This document shows, piece after piece, positions 52,500 to 61,403 of a stretch of 64,000 nt of DNA. Each line of letters starts with the position of its first letter. The first letter of the stretch is position 1. The notes beneath the pieces are model-generated. The model saw only the letters and a program-made list of their open reading frames with translations. It had not been told where the DNA came from and did no database searches. This DNA is from JAUIAI01 sp045106815. Lineage in GTDB: Bacteria; Pseudomonadota; Gammaproteobacteria; Burkholderiales; Burkholderiaceae_E. The translations under genes and the position numbers were made by a program. The stretch is from contig JBGCFG010000070.1 in assembly GCA_045106815.1 (NCBI GenBank), positions 1-64,000 of the forward strand, written 5' to 3'.

Positions 52500-52775
52500 T
52501 TAGGGGTGCCGCCTGCCCAGCAAGAAGGTGTAACCCTCGGGGCCGTACTGCTCGGTATGTGGCACATCACGCGCCAGTTCCAGGATGTCACCGGCTTTGT
52601 AGTGCTTCTCATCGCCATCACAATTGAGCGTGACATCGCCAGCAAGCACCAGTGCCCGCACATCAAATGGATGCGTATGCGTATCGATAAACACGTTTGG
52701 GTCCATGGACTTGGTCGTGATATCTGTATAACCGGCTTCAGCCAGTGCAGTCTTGAAGTCTTCTGTGTTCGTCAT
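52500..52775 (-). CDS. small cupin-domain protein
   Basis: Start at ATG 52775, preceded by AAGGAG. 91 residues. The cupin pattern is visible as HTHPFDVRALVLAGDVTLNCDGD, followed by YKAGDILELARDVPHTEQYG, with three His and one Glu-like positions for a metal. Single-domain cupins are often small-molecule-binding or epimerase/dioxygenase-like. Gap to icmF is 26 nt. Role in the operon not known. Confidence 0.82.
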   Translation of the reverse strand: MTNTEDFKTALAEAGYTDITTKSMDPNVFIDTHTHPFDVRALVLAGDVTLNCDGDEKHYKAGDILELARDVPHTEQYGPEGYTFLLGRRHP

Positions 52776-52801
52776 GATTTCTCCTTCGATTGTGTCACCG
52801 A

Positions 52802-55800
52802 TCACATACTGCGCCGATATTGCCCGCCGACCTCAAACAAGGCGTGAGTAATTTCGCCTAACGAGCATACGCGTACCGCGTCCATCAGCACATCAAAGAC
52901 ATTGCCGTTCTCGATGACCGTCTGGCGAAGCCGTTCGAGCATCGCGGCGCTCTCAGCCTTATGGCTGGTATTGAAAGCCTCCAAACGCTCTAGCTGGCTC
53001 TGTTTTTCCTGCTCGGTCGACCGCGCGAGTTCCAACGTCTCCGGCACACTTTCGCCATTGGGGTTTCGGAAGGTATTCACGCCAATGATGGGTAAGTCAC
53101 CCGTGTGCTTGAGCATCTCATAGTGCATGCTCTCGTCCTGAATTTTGCCGCGCTGATAGCCGGTTTCCATCGCGCCTAATACGCCGCCCCGGTCGGTGAT
53201 TCGCTCAAACTCCGCGAGCACTGCCTCTTCGACCAGTTCAGTCAGCTCTTCAATGATGAAACTGCCCTGTGAGGAGTTTTCATTTTTAGCCAGCCCCCAC
53301 TCGCGATTGATGATGAGCTGAATCGCCATCGCGCGCCGAACGCTCTCTTCAGTGGGCGTCGTGATCGCTTCATCATAGGCATTGGTATGCAGACTGTTGG
53401 CATTGTCATAAGTGGCAATCAGGGCCTGCAAAGTCGTGCGAATATCGTTGAAGTCGATTTCCTGTGCGTGTAGAGAACGGCCGCTGGTTTGACAGTGATA
53501 CTTGAGTTTCTGGCTCCTGTCATTCGCACCGTAGCGATCTCGCATGGCGATCGCCCAGATCCGGCGGGCCACCCGACCCATCACGGTGTATTCAGGGTCC
53601 ATGCCATTCGAAAAGAAGAAGCTCAGGTTAGGGGCAAAGTCATCAATGTTCATGCCCCGCGCCAGATAAGCCTCAACAAAAGTGAAGCCATTGCTCAGGG
53701 TAAACGCCAGCTGGCTAATTGGGTTCGCGCCTGCCTCAGCGATGTGATAGCCGCTAATGCTCACCGAATAAAAATTACGCACCTGATGGCGTACAAAGTA
53801 ATCCTGAATATCACCCATCACCTTCAGGCTGAACTCAGTTGAAAAAATACAGGTGTTCTGGCCCTGATCTTCTTTGAGAATGTCGGCCTGCACCGTACCG
53901 CGTACAGAAGACTGCGCTTTAGCCCTGACCTGCGCCACTTCTTCAGCGCTGGGCTCGCGGCCATTCTCCTTACGAAACACATCGAGCTGCTGGTCGATCG
54001 CCGTGTTCATAAACATGGCGAGAATTGTAGGGGCCGGACCATTGATAGTCATGCTCACACTGGTGGCGGGATTGCAAAGATCAAAGCCACTGTATAAGAC
54101 TTTCATGTCTTCAAGCGTGGCAATGCTAACGCCGGAATTACCAACTTTACCGTAAATATCAGGGCGCAAATCGGGGTCATGACCATAGAGCGTGACTGAA
54201 TCAAATGCAGTAGACAGGCGCTTGGCTGGCATACCTTCTGATAGCAAATGAAAGCGTCGATTAGTTCTAAACGCATCGCCCTCGCCCGCAAACATTCGTG
54301 TGGGATCTTCGCCTTCCCGCTTGAGTTCGAACACGCCACCGGTGTAGGGAAAACGTCCAGGCACATTTTCAAGCATTAACCAACGCAGTTGCTCGCCATG
54401 ATCTTCAAACTTTGGCAGCGCCACTTTTGGGATACGAGTGCCTGACAATGATTGCGTCACCAACGCGGTTCGGATTTCCCGGTCGCGTACCTGACTGACC
54501 AGTTCATCAGCGCTATAGGCTTCACGCAGCGCTGGCCAAGCTGTTAGGGCCTCGCTCGCATCCGTGTCGATCTGACCCTGCCGACTGTGCGCTTGCTCCT
54601 CCAGCGCATCGCGTGCTCGATGCTTTTCAGGCACAGCTTCAAGCAACATACGCTGGCTTTCTCGCAGGTGCTGCACCTCGCGCGCAAGCTTTGCGTTGCG
54701 ATATACACGAGCTTTATAGCCCCGCACAGTATCTGCGATTTCGGCTAAGTAGCGCACCCGCGCAGCCGGCACAATCGCATTGACGGCACTTGAATAGCGG
54801 CTGGCAACTTCAGGGAGCGTGCCGGCGGCGGCACTTGTTGCAAAATCTGCCGAAACTTCGCCAAGCGCCTGCTTAAGCGCCTGATAAAGCGCGGTGACAC
54901 CGTCATCATTAAACCGTGAAGCCTGGGTACCAAACACCGGCATCTGGTCGGGCATGACTGTAAAAGCTTCGCGGTTGCGTTGTACCTGCTTGGCAACATC
55001 GCGCAGCGCATCTGCGGCCCCTTTTCGATCGAACTTGTTGATCGCCACCACATCGGCGAAATCCAGCATGTCGATCTTCTCGAGCTGACTTGCAGCGCCA
55101 AATTCTGGCGTCATGACATAAAGGGACTTATCGACATACTCAACAATGGCCGCGTCGCCCTGCCCAATGCCCGATGTCTCGACAATGATCAGTTCGAACC
55201 CGGCCGCTTTACAGGCGGCAATGGTTTCGGGTAACGACTGGCTGATTTCGCTGCCGGCGTCACGGGTGGCCAGAGAGCGCATGAAGATGCGCCGGCCTTC
55301 GTCATCGCCGCGTGGCCAGTTATAAATAGCATTCATCCGGATCCGGTCGCCCAGCAAAGCACCGCCAGACTTTCGACGGCTCGGATCAATCGAAATAACC
55401 GCAACATTCATCGCATCACGCAAATCCATGCGAAGCCGGCGAATGAGTTCATCGGTTAGTGAACTCTTTCCAGCACCACCAGTTCCCGTGATGCCTAAAA
55501 CCGGCGCAGTCGATCGATCTGCCGCTTCCTTGACGGCTTGCATGAGCGCTGCATCGGCATTGCCCGATTCAATCGCGGTGAGTAGCTGAGATAACGCACG
55601 CCAGGCTGCTTCGGTGTGACCTGAGATGGCATCCATTTGTGCGGGTGCATACGACGACAAATCATGGTCGCACTGCATCAGCATCTGGCCGATCATGCCC
55701 TGCAAACCAAGCTGCTGACCGTCTTCGGGTGAGTAAATGCGCGTCACACCGTAGTCGTGCAGCTCGGCAATCTCACCGGGCACGATGACGCCACCGCCGC

Positions 55801-56116
55801 CACCAAAGACCTTGATATGGGCGCCGCCGCGCTCGCGTAGCAGGTCGACCATGTACTTGAAATACTCTACATGGCCACCCTGATAAGAACTGATGGCGAT
55901 GCCTTGGACATCTTCCTGCAAAGCGCAGGTCACAACCTCGTTGACCGATCGGTTGTGCCCAAGGTGAATAACTTCTGCACCCATGCTTTGCAAAATGCGC
56001 CGCATGATGTTGATGGACGCGTCATGGCCGTCGAACAAAGATGCGGCAGTGACAAATCGAACTTTTTGCGTGGGGCGATATTCGGCGAGCTTTTTCGCTT
56101 CAGACAAGTCGGTCAT
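52802..56116 (-). CDS. icmF: fused isobutyryl-CoA mutase (IcmF)
   Basis: I start at ATG 56116, 14 codons inside the longest frame, with GGA upstream. 1104 residues. Adenosylcobalamin-binding domain at the N-terminus (FDGHDASIN with His31, then GHNRSVNEVV). MeaB-like GTPase follows (P-loop GITGTGGAGKSS at 208-219, IDPSRR, and VVAINKFDRKGA). The mutase barrel then has PYTGGVFELKRE, ISGYHIAEAGA and the C-terminal AMETGYQRGKIQDESMHYE. The B12, G-protein and mutase parts on one chain identify IcmF, which interconverts isobutyryl-CoA and butyryl-CoA. First gene of the operon with a cupin, SDR and MFS. Confidence 0.93.
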   Translation of the reverse strand: MTDLSEAKKLAEYRPTQKVRFVTAASLFDGHDASINIMRRILQSMGAEVIHLGHNRSVNEVVTCALQEDVQGIAISSYQGGHVEYFKYMVDLLRERGGAHIKVFGGGGGVIVPGEIAELHDYGVTRIYSPEDGQQLGLQGMIGQMLMQCDHDLSSYAPAQMDAISGHTEAAWRALSQLLTAIESGNADAALMQAVKEAADRSTAPVLGITGTGGAGKSSLTDELIRRLRMDLRDAMNVAVISIDPSRRKSGGALLGDRIRMNAIYNWPRGDDEGRRIFMRSLATRDAGSEISQSLPETIAACKAAGFELIIVETSGIGQGDAAIVEYVDKSLYVMTPEFGAASQLEKIDMLDFADVVAINKFDRKGAADALRDVAKQVQRNREAFTVMPDQMPVFGTQASRFNDDGVTALYQALKQALGEVSADFATSAAAGTLPEVASRYSSAVNAIVPAARVRYLAEIADTVRGYKARVYRNAKLAREVQHLRESQRMLLEAVPEKHRARDALEEQAHSRQGQIDTDASEALTAWPALREAYSADELVSQVRDREIRTALVTQSLSGTRIPKVALPKFEDHGEQLRWLMLENVPGRFPYTGGVFELKREGEDPTRMFAGEGDAFRTNRRFHLLSEGMPAKRLSTAFDSVTLYGHDPDLRPDIYGKVGNSGVSIATLEDMKVLYSGFDLCNPATSVSMTINGPAPTILAMFMNTAIDQQLDVFRKENGREPSAEEVAQVRAKAQSSVRGTVQADILKEDQGQNTCIFSTEFSLKVMGDIQDYFVRHQVRNFYSVSISGYHIAEAGANPISQLAFTLSNGFTFVEAYLARGMNIDDFAPNLSFFFSNGMDPEYTVMGRVARRIWAIAMRDRYGANDRSQKLKYHCQTSGRSLHAQEIDFNDIRTTLQALIATYDNANSLHTNAYDEAITTPTEESVRRAMAIQLIINREWGLAKNENSSQGSFIIEELTELVEEAVLAEFERITDRGGVLGAMETGYQRGKIQDESMHYEMLKHTGDLPIIGVNTFRNPNGESVPETLELARSTEQEKQSQLERLEAFNTSHKAESAAMLERLRQTVIENGNVFDVLMDAVRVCSLGEITHALFEVGGQYRRSM

Positions 56117-56394
56117 CGGGGTTTCCGGGATAAGCAAATCATGGTGAACAAATGGCATTAGGACTGGCCATCAGGTGCGCTATTTTGGTGATAAAAGACT
56201 GGCTAGACCAGCATGTTTTTCGAGCTCGTCGGCTGATCGGCCCGTTTAATCTTTCGGCGCGGGTCAACGCACATGCTGCGCGATTGCGCTGCCATCTTGA
56301 AAGCGGCTCCAGACGTGCCCCGGACAGGACGAACCGCCAGTGACCCGGACACACCCCGACCTGGCATTCATTGACCCTGCGAGCCAGCTATCGA

Positions 56395-56430
56395 AAGATA
56401 GGCGCAGTTGCCGTTTACGTCAACGGCAAC
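56395..56430 (-). promoter_or_regulatory. sigma70-like promoter overlapped by a perfect inverted repeat
   Basis: On the minus strand TTGACG (56418-56423), 17 nt, TATCTT (56395-56400). The -35 lies within the perfect 9-bp inverted repeat GTTGCCGTT...AACGGCAAC at 56407-56430, so a regulator bound there would affect initiation. The next minus-strand gene is icmF at 56116, with a leader of about 270 nt. The intervening stretch holds nothing else I can name. The rest of the roughly 400-bp gap to 56517 looks featureless. Confidence 0.5.
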
Positions 56431-56517
56431 TTTGATTTTGGCTTTTTGGCTTGTGCAAGTCCCAAATTCGCCCAGCTGGCCCATTCAGTCTTGGTCGAGT
56501 CCACCGAGCAAAACACG

Positions 56518-57687
56518 CTAAAGCAAAGATGCCGCCCGCCTGAATTCTAGGCGAACCATGACTCTCGACGCGGTGTTGGAACTCAGCATTATCGCGAACC
56601 AGCCAGTGCTGGGATCCACAAACAGCGATTGCCCGGTGACACCGGACCAGGTGAATTCGCCAGGATTGGCTGGCACCGCCGCCGCGCCAGTCGGATGTCG
56701 TACGGCGCCGCCAAGGCCGAATCCCCAGCCACTACCAATAAATCCGTTAGGGCCATCCGCACTGTCTGGCAAGTGATTACTCACCATCTGTTCAAAATAG
56801 GGCGCTGACAACAGCTCGCCACCACCCACTTGGGTGCGGTTAGCCAAAGCCCGTGCAAACAGCACCACATCATCAAGCGTACTCACCAAACCACCGCCAC
56901 CGCTCAGTAGCGGCGCCTGCGCCGGATCAGCTCCTTGTTGTTCGGACCGCTCTTTTAGCGAGCGCTCAACACTTTCAAAGCTGTCGTAAAAGCGATGCCA
57001 TGCCTGATCGGTATCAAACGCTCTTGGCATATCCGCATACTCATCCGGGTCGGCTCTGAATCCAGAGCGCGTCATACCCAGCGGCTCAAACAACAGCGTT
57101 TTCATAGCCTGCTCGAGGTCTTGCTTAGCCAGCCGCTCGATCACCAAGCCGAGCACATCGGTGCTGTATCCGTATAAAAACCGAGTGCCAGGCTGAGCGA
57201 CCAGCGCAATTGAGCCCAGCGCTGCGAGAAAGGCCGATCGGCTCATTCCGGACATTTTGCCGAGCCCGGCATCCAATGCCGCCTTTCGCAAGGTGTCAGA
57301 TCGGATTTCGGGTGCGTACATGAAGCCGGCTGTGTGGGTTAGCAAATGGCGAATTGTCGGCTGCACAGTTGGCAGCGCGGACCCATGCGCATCGGCGGCC
57401 GGCTTTAAGTCAGCCAGTTCGGGCAATACCTCTGCGACCGGCGTCTCGAGCGAAACCAGCCCTTGCTCAATCAAGCGCATCGCCACCAGGCTGACCATCG
57501 GCTTGGTCAAAGAGGCAATCCGAAAACGAGCCTGTTCAGTCACCGGTTGAGCTTGTGGGTCTGGTCCGCAGCGGCCGCTTTGCTGGCGGCTGAGAATTTC
57601 GCCAGACTTTTCGATATGGACCACAGCGCCAGGATAATGACCGGATTGTTGGTGATAGTTGAGCATCAGCTCGATGCTGTCTGGCAT
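56518..57687 (-). CDS. beta-lactamase-family serine hydrolase (esterase-like)
   Basis: 389 residues, no signal peptide. The SxxK motif is SLTK in RIASLTKPMVS, the second motif is YGYSTDVLG, and a C-terminal GWGFGLGGAV stretch occupies the third-motif region. The family includes EstB-type esterases and 6-aminohexanoate hydrolases; here it is cytoplasmic by appearance. A GGGGA ribosome site precedes the start. It is not similar to the anchored hydrolase at 19632 beyond the shared fold. Confidence 0.85.
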   Translation of the reverse strand: MPDSIELMLNYHQQSGHYPGAVVHIEKSGEILSRQQSGRCGPDPQAQPVTEQARFRIASLTKPMVSLVAMRLIEQGLVSLETPVAEVLPELADLKPAADAHGSALPTVQPTIRHLLTHTAGFMYAPEIRSDTLRKAALDAGLGKMSGMSRSAFLAALGSIALVAQPGTRFLYGYSTDVLGLVIERLAKQDLEQAMKTLLFEPLGMTRSGFRADPDEYADMPRAFDTDQAWHRFYDSFESVERSLKERSEQQGADPAQAPLLSGGGGLVSTLDDVVLFARALANRTQVGGGELLSAPYFEQMVSNHLPDSADGPNGFIGSGWGFGLGGAVRHPTGAAAVPANPGEFTWSGVTGQSLFVDPSTGWFAIMLSSNTASRVMVRLEFRRAASLL

Positions 57688-57761
57688 GGCGGGTTCCCCA
57701 AAAGCGCGGCGGTTTGCCGTTTCGGGAGTTTCCGCGATGCGAAGTCAGACCGCAAGCAGGC

Positions 57762-57789
57762 AAAAAAAGGCCGCCTGATCTAGGCGGCC
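57762..57789 (-). terminator. strong intrinsic terminator on the minus strand
   Basis: On the minus strand GGCCGCC-TAGATCA-GGCGGCC is followed by seven T. No recognised minus-strand gene ends here, so it implies an unannotated transcript from the right, between 57790 and about 58060. The serine hydrolase start is 75 nt further on. Confidence 0.8.
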
Positions 57790-58018
57790 AACTGGACTGG
57801 AGAAACCAGGAATTCAGCTCGCCAACCACTCGCACATGCGGTTGACGTGCTGGCGGCCCGGGACCGCACAGGCCGAAACCAACGGCACCGGGTTGGTCAA
57901 CCCCGGCCAGGCTTTGGTCTGCCTTCTGGTAACGGACCAGCCTTTGCTCAAGATGACAGCCGATGGGCCGCTTAGGCAAACTGTCGGTCCAAAACTTGTC
58001 GTTCTCGCCAAGTTTTGG
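57790..58018 (-). ncRNA. candidate structured RNA or small-protein transcript
   Basis: This stretch lies in a 428-bp gap and ends at the terminator above. It opens with a perfect 10-bp inverted repeat (57989-57998 with 58009-58018) and holds several further palindromic segments such as CCGGGTTGGTCAACCCCGG-like sequence. A 71-codon ORF with GTG start spans 57814-58029 on the same strand but has no ribosome site, domain or export signal. Both an RNA gene and a small protein remain possible; no known RNA family was recognised. Confidence 0.35.
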
Positions 58019-58115
58019 TAGCGAAGCACAGTTCTAATCCAGTAACATCTGGTATTACTTATTTAGGCAGAGGCCAATTTCCGGGCGTCTGCCAATTTGG
58101 TGGCACGACTAAAAG

Positions 58116-58661
58116 ATGGGTTGGCTGGGAAGACTACTGCGGTGGATTGTTGTTGTGCTGGTGCTGCTATCTGCTGCCAGCCTGCTATTGCCTGCAACTC
58201 AAACCATTGAGCGTTCACTGCTGGTTGAGCATTCACCCGACCGTATCTGGGAATTGCTCGAAGACCCGCCGGCATGGAACCGATGGTCGCCGTGGTATGA
58301 GCGCGACCCTGAAATGAAGATCACTTATACCGGCGCCCCGAGAGGCACCGGTGCGCGCTGGACTTTTGTCTCTGATAGTGAAGGCAGTGGCACGATCTCG
58401 ATCATCAATGCCAGTGTGCCGCGGCAACTTGATTATGTTGTTCAGTTCGACGGCCTGGGCGCCTTCGGCGAAACTCAGGGACAGTTTCTGCTCGAGCCGG
58501 TCAATAGTGGCACCAACGTGACCTGGCAATTCAAACTTGACGCCGGCTTTAATCCGCTGATGCGCTGGTTCGGTTTGTTTTTGGACAATATGCTCGGCGA
58601 TGACTTCACGCGCGGCCTGGCTAATATTGCAGCCACTCTCGAGCAACAACCGAAGCAGTAA
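58116..58661 (+). CDS. membrane-anchored SRPBCC (polyketide-cyclase-like) protein
   Basis: 181 residues. One hydrophobic helix (about 9-25), then a START/SRPBCC fold: VEHSPDRIWELLEDPPAWNRWSPWYERDPEMKITY, a beta core, and the C-terminal helix FGLFLDNMLGDDFTRGLANI. Such proteins bind hydrophobic ligands; many bacterial ones have no known ligand. It stands alone and converges with the lipoprotein gene at 58698. Confidence 0.82.
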   Translation: MGWLGRLLRWIVVVLVLLSAASLLLPATQTIERSLLVEHSPDRIWELLEDPPAWNRWSPWYERDPEMKITYTGAPRGTGARWTFVSDSEGSGTISIINASVPRQLDYVVQFDGLGAFGETQGQFLLEPVNSGTNVTWQFKLDAGFNPLMRWFGLFLDNMLGDDFTRGLANIAATLEQQPKQ

Positions 58662-58697
58662 GCAGGGCCTTTCGGAGCTCGGACAAAAGCGCCCGGG

Positions 58698-59471
58698 CTA
58701 CTGGCTTGACTCAGCCGATGCGAACCGAACAGCATCGACGCTGCCGCGCGCAACAACGACTTGCTGCCCATCCTGTTGACGTTTGAGCCGCCAGACAATG
58801 ATTGGCCTGCGAGCTGAAGCGCCAATCGCCACTTCGAGCAGGTGATCCTGTGAACGGATCAGACGCGCCATCACGCCAGCTGGTACGGCTCCCCGCAAAG
58901 CAAGTCGGTAAGGCCCATGAAGCTGGCCCTTGAAACGTTGCTGCCCTGGTAGCGCCGGCTCGCGCCAGGACAGAACGACCGAATCGGGGATTCGCGACAG
59001 ATTGGCCATCGCTTGAAAAGCGCCCGCAGAGGGGCGCGGCAACATCAGAGGCTCGGACGCCGGCGCTTCGGCAAATGTTTTTGACGGCAGTTTTCTGCCA
59101 GCCAGAGCTTGTCCGAAGTCTCCATATCCGACCTGCGCGTCGTCTGTTGGGCGGGTGGCACCTGCGCTTTCCGACCAGATCCAACTGCCGGAGCGCCCTG
59201 CACGGTTAGACAGATCACTTGCTCCCAAGTTAGCGTAAAGCTGCGCCCCTGTTTGGGCATCAACCAGTCTGGGCATGACAATTAGAGGAGATCCCGTGTG
59301 GTTAAACACATGGAAGGCCGCTGGCTCAGCTGCGGGCAACTGCCAACCGATCGTGGCGCAGCCAGCCAAACCTGCTATTGCCGTGCACGCCAATGCCCTG
59401 AGTGCCAGCCCCACGGTGCGATTGCAGTTAGTGACATGATCGAAACGGATTGGCGTCACGGGTAGGCTCAT
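58698..59471 (-). CDS. lipoprotein of unknown function
   Basis: 257 residues with a lipobox, AGLAGC (Cys about 38). The mature part includes FHVFNHTGSPLIVMPRLVD and a repeated beta-strand pattern with SVVLSWREPALPGQQRF. No family recognised. The N-terminal 20 residues before the hydrophobic segment are polar and unusually long; an internal start may be used. Convergent with the SRPBCC gene. Confidence 0.65.
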   Translation of the reverse strand: MSLPVTPIRFDHVTNCNRTVGLALRALACTAIAGLAGCATIGWQLPAAEPAAFHVFNHTGSPLIVMPRLVDAQTGAQLYANLGASDLSNRAGRSGSWIWSESAGATRPTDDAQVGYGDFGQALAGRKLPSKTFAEAPASEPLMLPRPSAGAFQAMANLSRIPDSVVLSWREPALPGQQRFKGQLHGPYRLALRGAVPAGVMARLIRSQDHLLEVAIGASARRPIIVWRLKRQQDGQQVVVARGSVDAVRFASAESSQ

Positions 59472-59626
59472 CTGGTCTTTTGGAACATCAGGCAGAGAGA
59501 CTACCGTCGAACCGAGCGCCGTTTTGGAGCATGCTTAGACCAAGCTGCCGAGGCCAATGCGCTAACGAAGCGGATACGAAATGACAAAGCTCGTACACTG
59601 CTGGCACTGACACCGCAGGCTTATCC

Positions 59627-60418
59627 ATGTACGCACCTGAATTTGTGCCCATTGCCAACCATGAGCACGCGCCGTTGCTGCAACGACACGAGCGCATCTG
59701 GACACTCCAACTGAATCGTCCCGCCGAACATAACCGGCTCGATCCGCTGGATGTCGATGCCATGCATGAGGTGTTTGGACAAGCGCAGACTGAACAACCG
59801 GCCGCCCTGGTTATCACGGGCAGTGGTCAGAGAACATTCAGTTCGGGCTATACGCTATCTGCCATTACGAGCGAGTTGGATAGCCGATTCGAAAACATGC
59901 TCGATCGGCTCGAGACCTTGCCCATGCTAACTATCGCTGCCATTAATGGTGGCCTGTACGGCGGAGCCACTGATCTTGCTCTGTGCTGCGACATCCGGAT
60001 TGGCGTGACTGGCATGAAGATGTTTATGCCGGCTGCCAAGTTCGGCCTGCACTACTACCCGGGCGGTTTGAAGCGATACGTTCACCGCCTCGGACTGCCC
60101 ACCGCATCGCGACTGATGCTGACTGCGATGACCATGCGCGACGAGGAACTGCTGCGGGTGGGCTATCTGACAGAGCTGGTCGCACCCGAAGAACTATCTC
60201 ACCGTGTCAGCGCCTACACAGGCGCGGCAATTGAGAACGAACCAGGGGTAGTTGCCGAGATGAAATCGCAAATGCGCCTACTCGCTGCCCAGCTATCCGA
60301 CAGCGCTGTGGCTGAGCTCGAGCAGGCCATGCAAAAAGCCAACGAGAACAGTCTTTCATCAGAAGCACTTCACGCAAGAGTTGCGGCGCAATTAAACACG
60401 CCGCGCAAGCCAAAATAA
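59627..60418 (+). CDS. enoyl-CoA hydratase/isomerase-family protein
   Basis: 263 residues of the crotonase fold. The oxyanion loop is INGGLYGGATDLALCCDIRIG, followed by PAAKFGLHYYPGGLKRYVHRLG. The first catalytic Glu of hydratases (GGxxEL) is replaced by Asp (GATDLA), and the second is not evident, so this may be an isomerase, hydrolase or decarboxylase relative. It is near IcmF but not in its operon. The FMN riboswitch lies about 110 nt downstream. Confidence 0.82.
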   Translation: MYAPEFVPIANHEHAPLLQRHERIWTLQLNRPAEHNRLDPLDVDAMHEVFGQAQTEQPAALVITGSGQRTFSSGYTLSAITSELDSRFENMLDRLETLPMLTIAAINGGLYGGATDLALCCDIRIGVTGMKMFMPAAKFGLHYYPGGLKRYVHRLGLPTASRLMLTAMTMRDEELLRVGYLTELVAPEELSHRVSAYTGAAIENEPGVVAEMKSQMRLLAAQLSDSAVAELEQAMQKANENSLSSEALHARVAAQLNTPRKPK

Positions 60419-60529
60419 AAGTCGACCTGGCGCAAACAGTCGCTGAGCCATCATCTCGCCGCTTGCATTACACTGGCGGCCTGATTCGCGGGTAGCCGGG
60501 TCAGCAAGATCTGTCGGCTGCCACGCAAT

Positions 60530-60703
60530 CGTTCTCAGGGCGGGGTGAAACTCCCCACCGGTGGTAAGCCACCTAATAGTGGCAAGCCCGCGAGCGCCTG
60601 GCCAAGACATCATCGTGTTCGGCCGGGGACAGCAGATTCGGTGCGAACATCACAATTCGTTCAATGCCGAAGCCGACGGTCATAGTCCGGATGAGAGAGA
60701 ACG
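60530..60703 (+). promoter_or_regulatory. FMN riboswitch (RFN element)
   Basis: All core RFN segments are present: GGGCGGGGTGAAA, CCCCACCGGTGGTAAGCC, AGCCCGCGAGC, CAGATTCGGTGCGAA, and CCGAAGCCGACGGTCATAGTCCGG, followed by ATGAGAGAGAACG. The closing P1 stem pairs 60530-60536 with 60697-60703. It lies upstream of the lumazine synthase gene, so FMN should turn that gene off; the platform (60704-60803) has a possible helix between 60728-60740 and 60772-60780. Confidence 0.95.
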
Positions 60704-60803
60704 GCAACGCGTCACCAGGCGAAGCGTTCTGATGGAACCCAGCCGCCTGTGGATGTGTGCCCGTGCGCCTTGGTTCAGAGACCACTTTTCAATGAGGTTT
60801 GGA

Positions 60804-61349
60804 ATGAATCAAATGATCCAGCAGCCGGAACAGGCACTCACTGCACCGGCAACACTCAAAATAAACCCCAAGCACCGCTTCGCATTTATCCACGCACGCT
60901 GGCATGGCGACATTGTGCAGAATGCTCGTAACGCGTTTATTAGCGAGATGCTCAAGCATGGCGTTGCGCCAGAAGCCATTGATGAGTTCGGCGTGCCAGG
61001 TGCATTTGAAATACCCCTGCATGCCAAGAAGCTCGCCGATAGCGGCCAATACAGCGCCATCGTTGCTTGCGCCCTGATTGTGGACGGCGGCATCTATCGG
61101 CATGAGTTCGTTTCCACCGCTGTGATAGACGGCTTGATGCGGGTCCAACTCGAAACTGAGGTGCCCGTTATCTCAGCGGCGCTGACACCGAAGAGTTTTC
61201 ATGATCATGCTGACCATCAACGGTTTTTCAGTGAACACTTCCTGATTAAGGGTGGTGAAGCTGCGCGCGCCTGCCTGGAAACCGTGATGGGTCTTGACCA
61301 ACTGGCCCGTCTAAAGCTAACTCAACAAAAGACCGGCACATCGGCCTGA
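60804..61349 (+). CDS. ribH: RibH2-type 6,7-dimethyl-8-ribityllumazine synthase
   Basis: Start at ATG 60804 (GAGG 6 nt upstream), well inside the longest frame because the riboswitch occupies the upstream part. 181 residues. FAFIHARWHGDIVQNARNAF, GVPGAFEIPLHAKKL, VDGGIYRHEFV with the catalytic His, and the type II marker LTPKSFHDHADHQRFFSEHFLIKGGEAA. It makes the riboflavin precursor. The gene stands alone, not with the rest of the rib operon, and is controlled by the FMN riboswitch. Confidence 0.93.
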   Translation: MNQMIQQPEQALTAPATLKINPKHRFAFIHARWHGDIVQNARNAFISEMLKHGVAPEAIDEFGVPGAFEIPLHAKKLADSGQYSAIVACALIVDGGIYRHEFVSTAVIDGLMRVQLETEVPVISAALTPKSFHDHADHQRFFSEHFLIKGGEAARACLETVMGLDQLARLKLTQQKTGTSA

Positions 61350-61403
61350 TCAAGGGCACAAAGGTGTATAGGCAGTAAAGGCGAATGCAGGCGGCTGGCG
61401 CTA

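Noticed and set aside
57536..57979. A 147-codon minus-strand ORF running into the serine hydrolase gene
   Set aside because: It crosses a strong terminator and overlaps the hydrolase in another frame.
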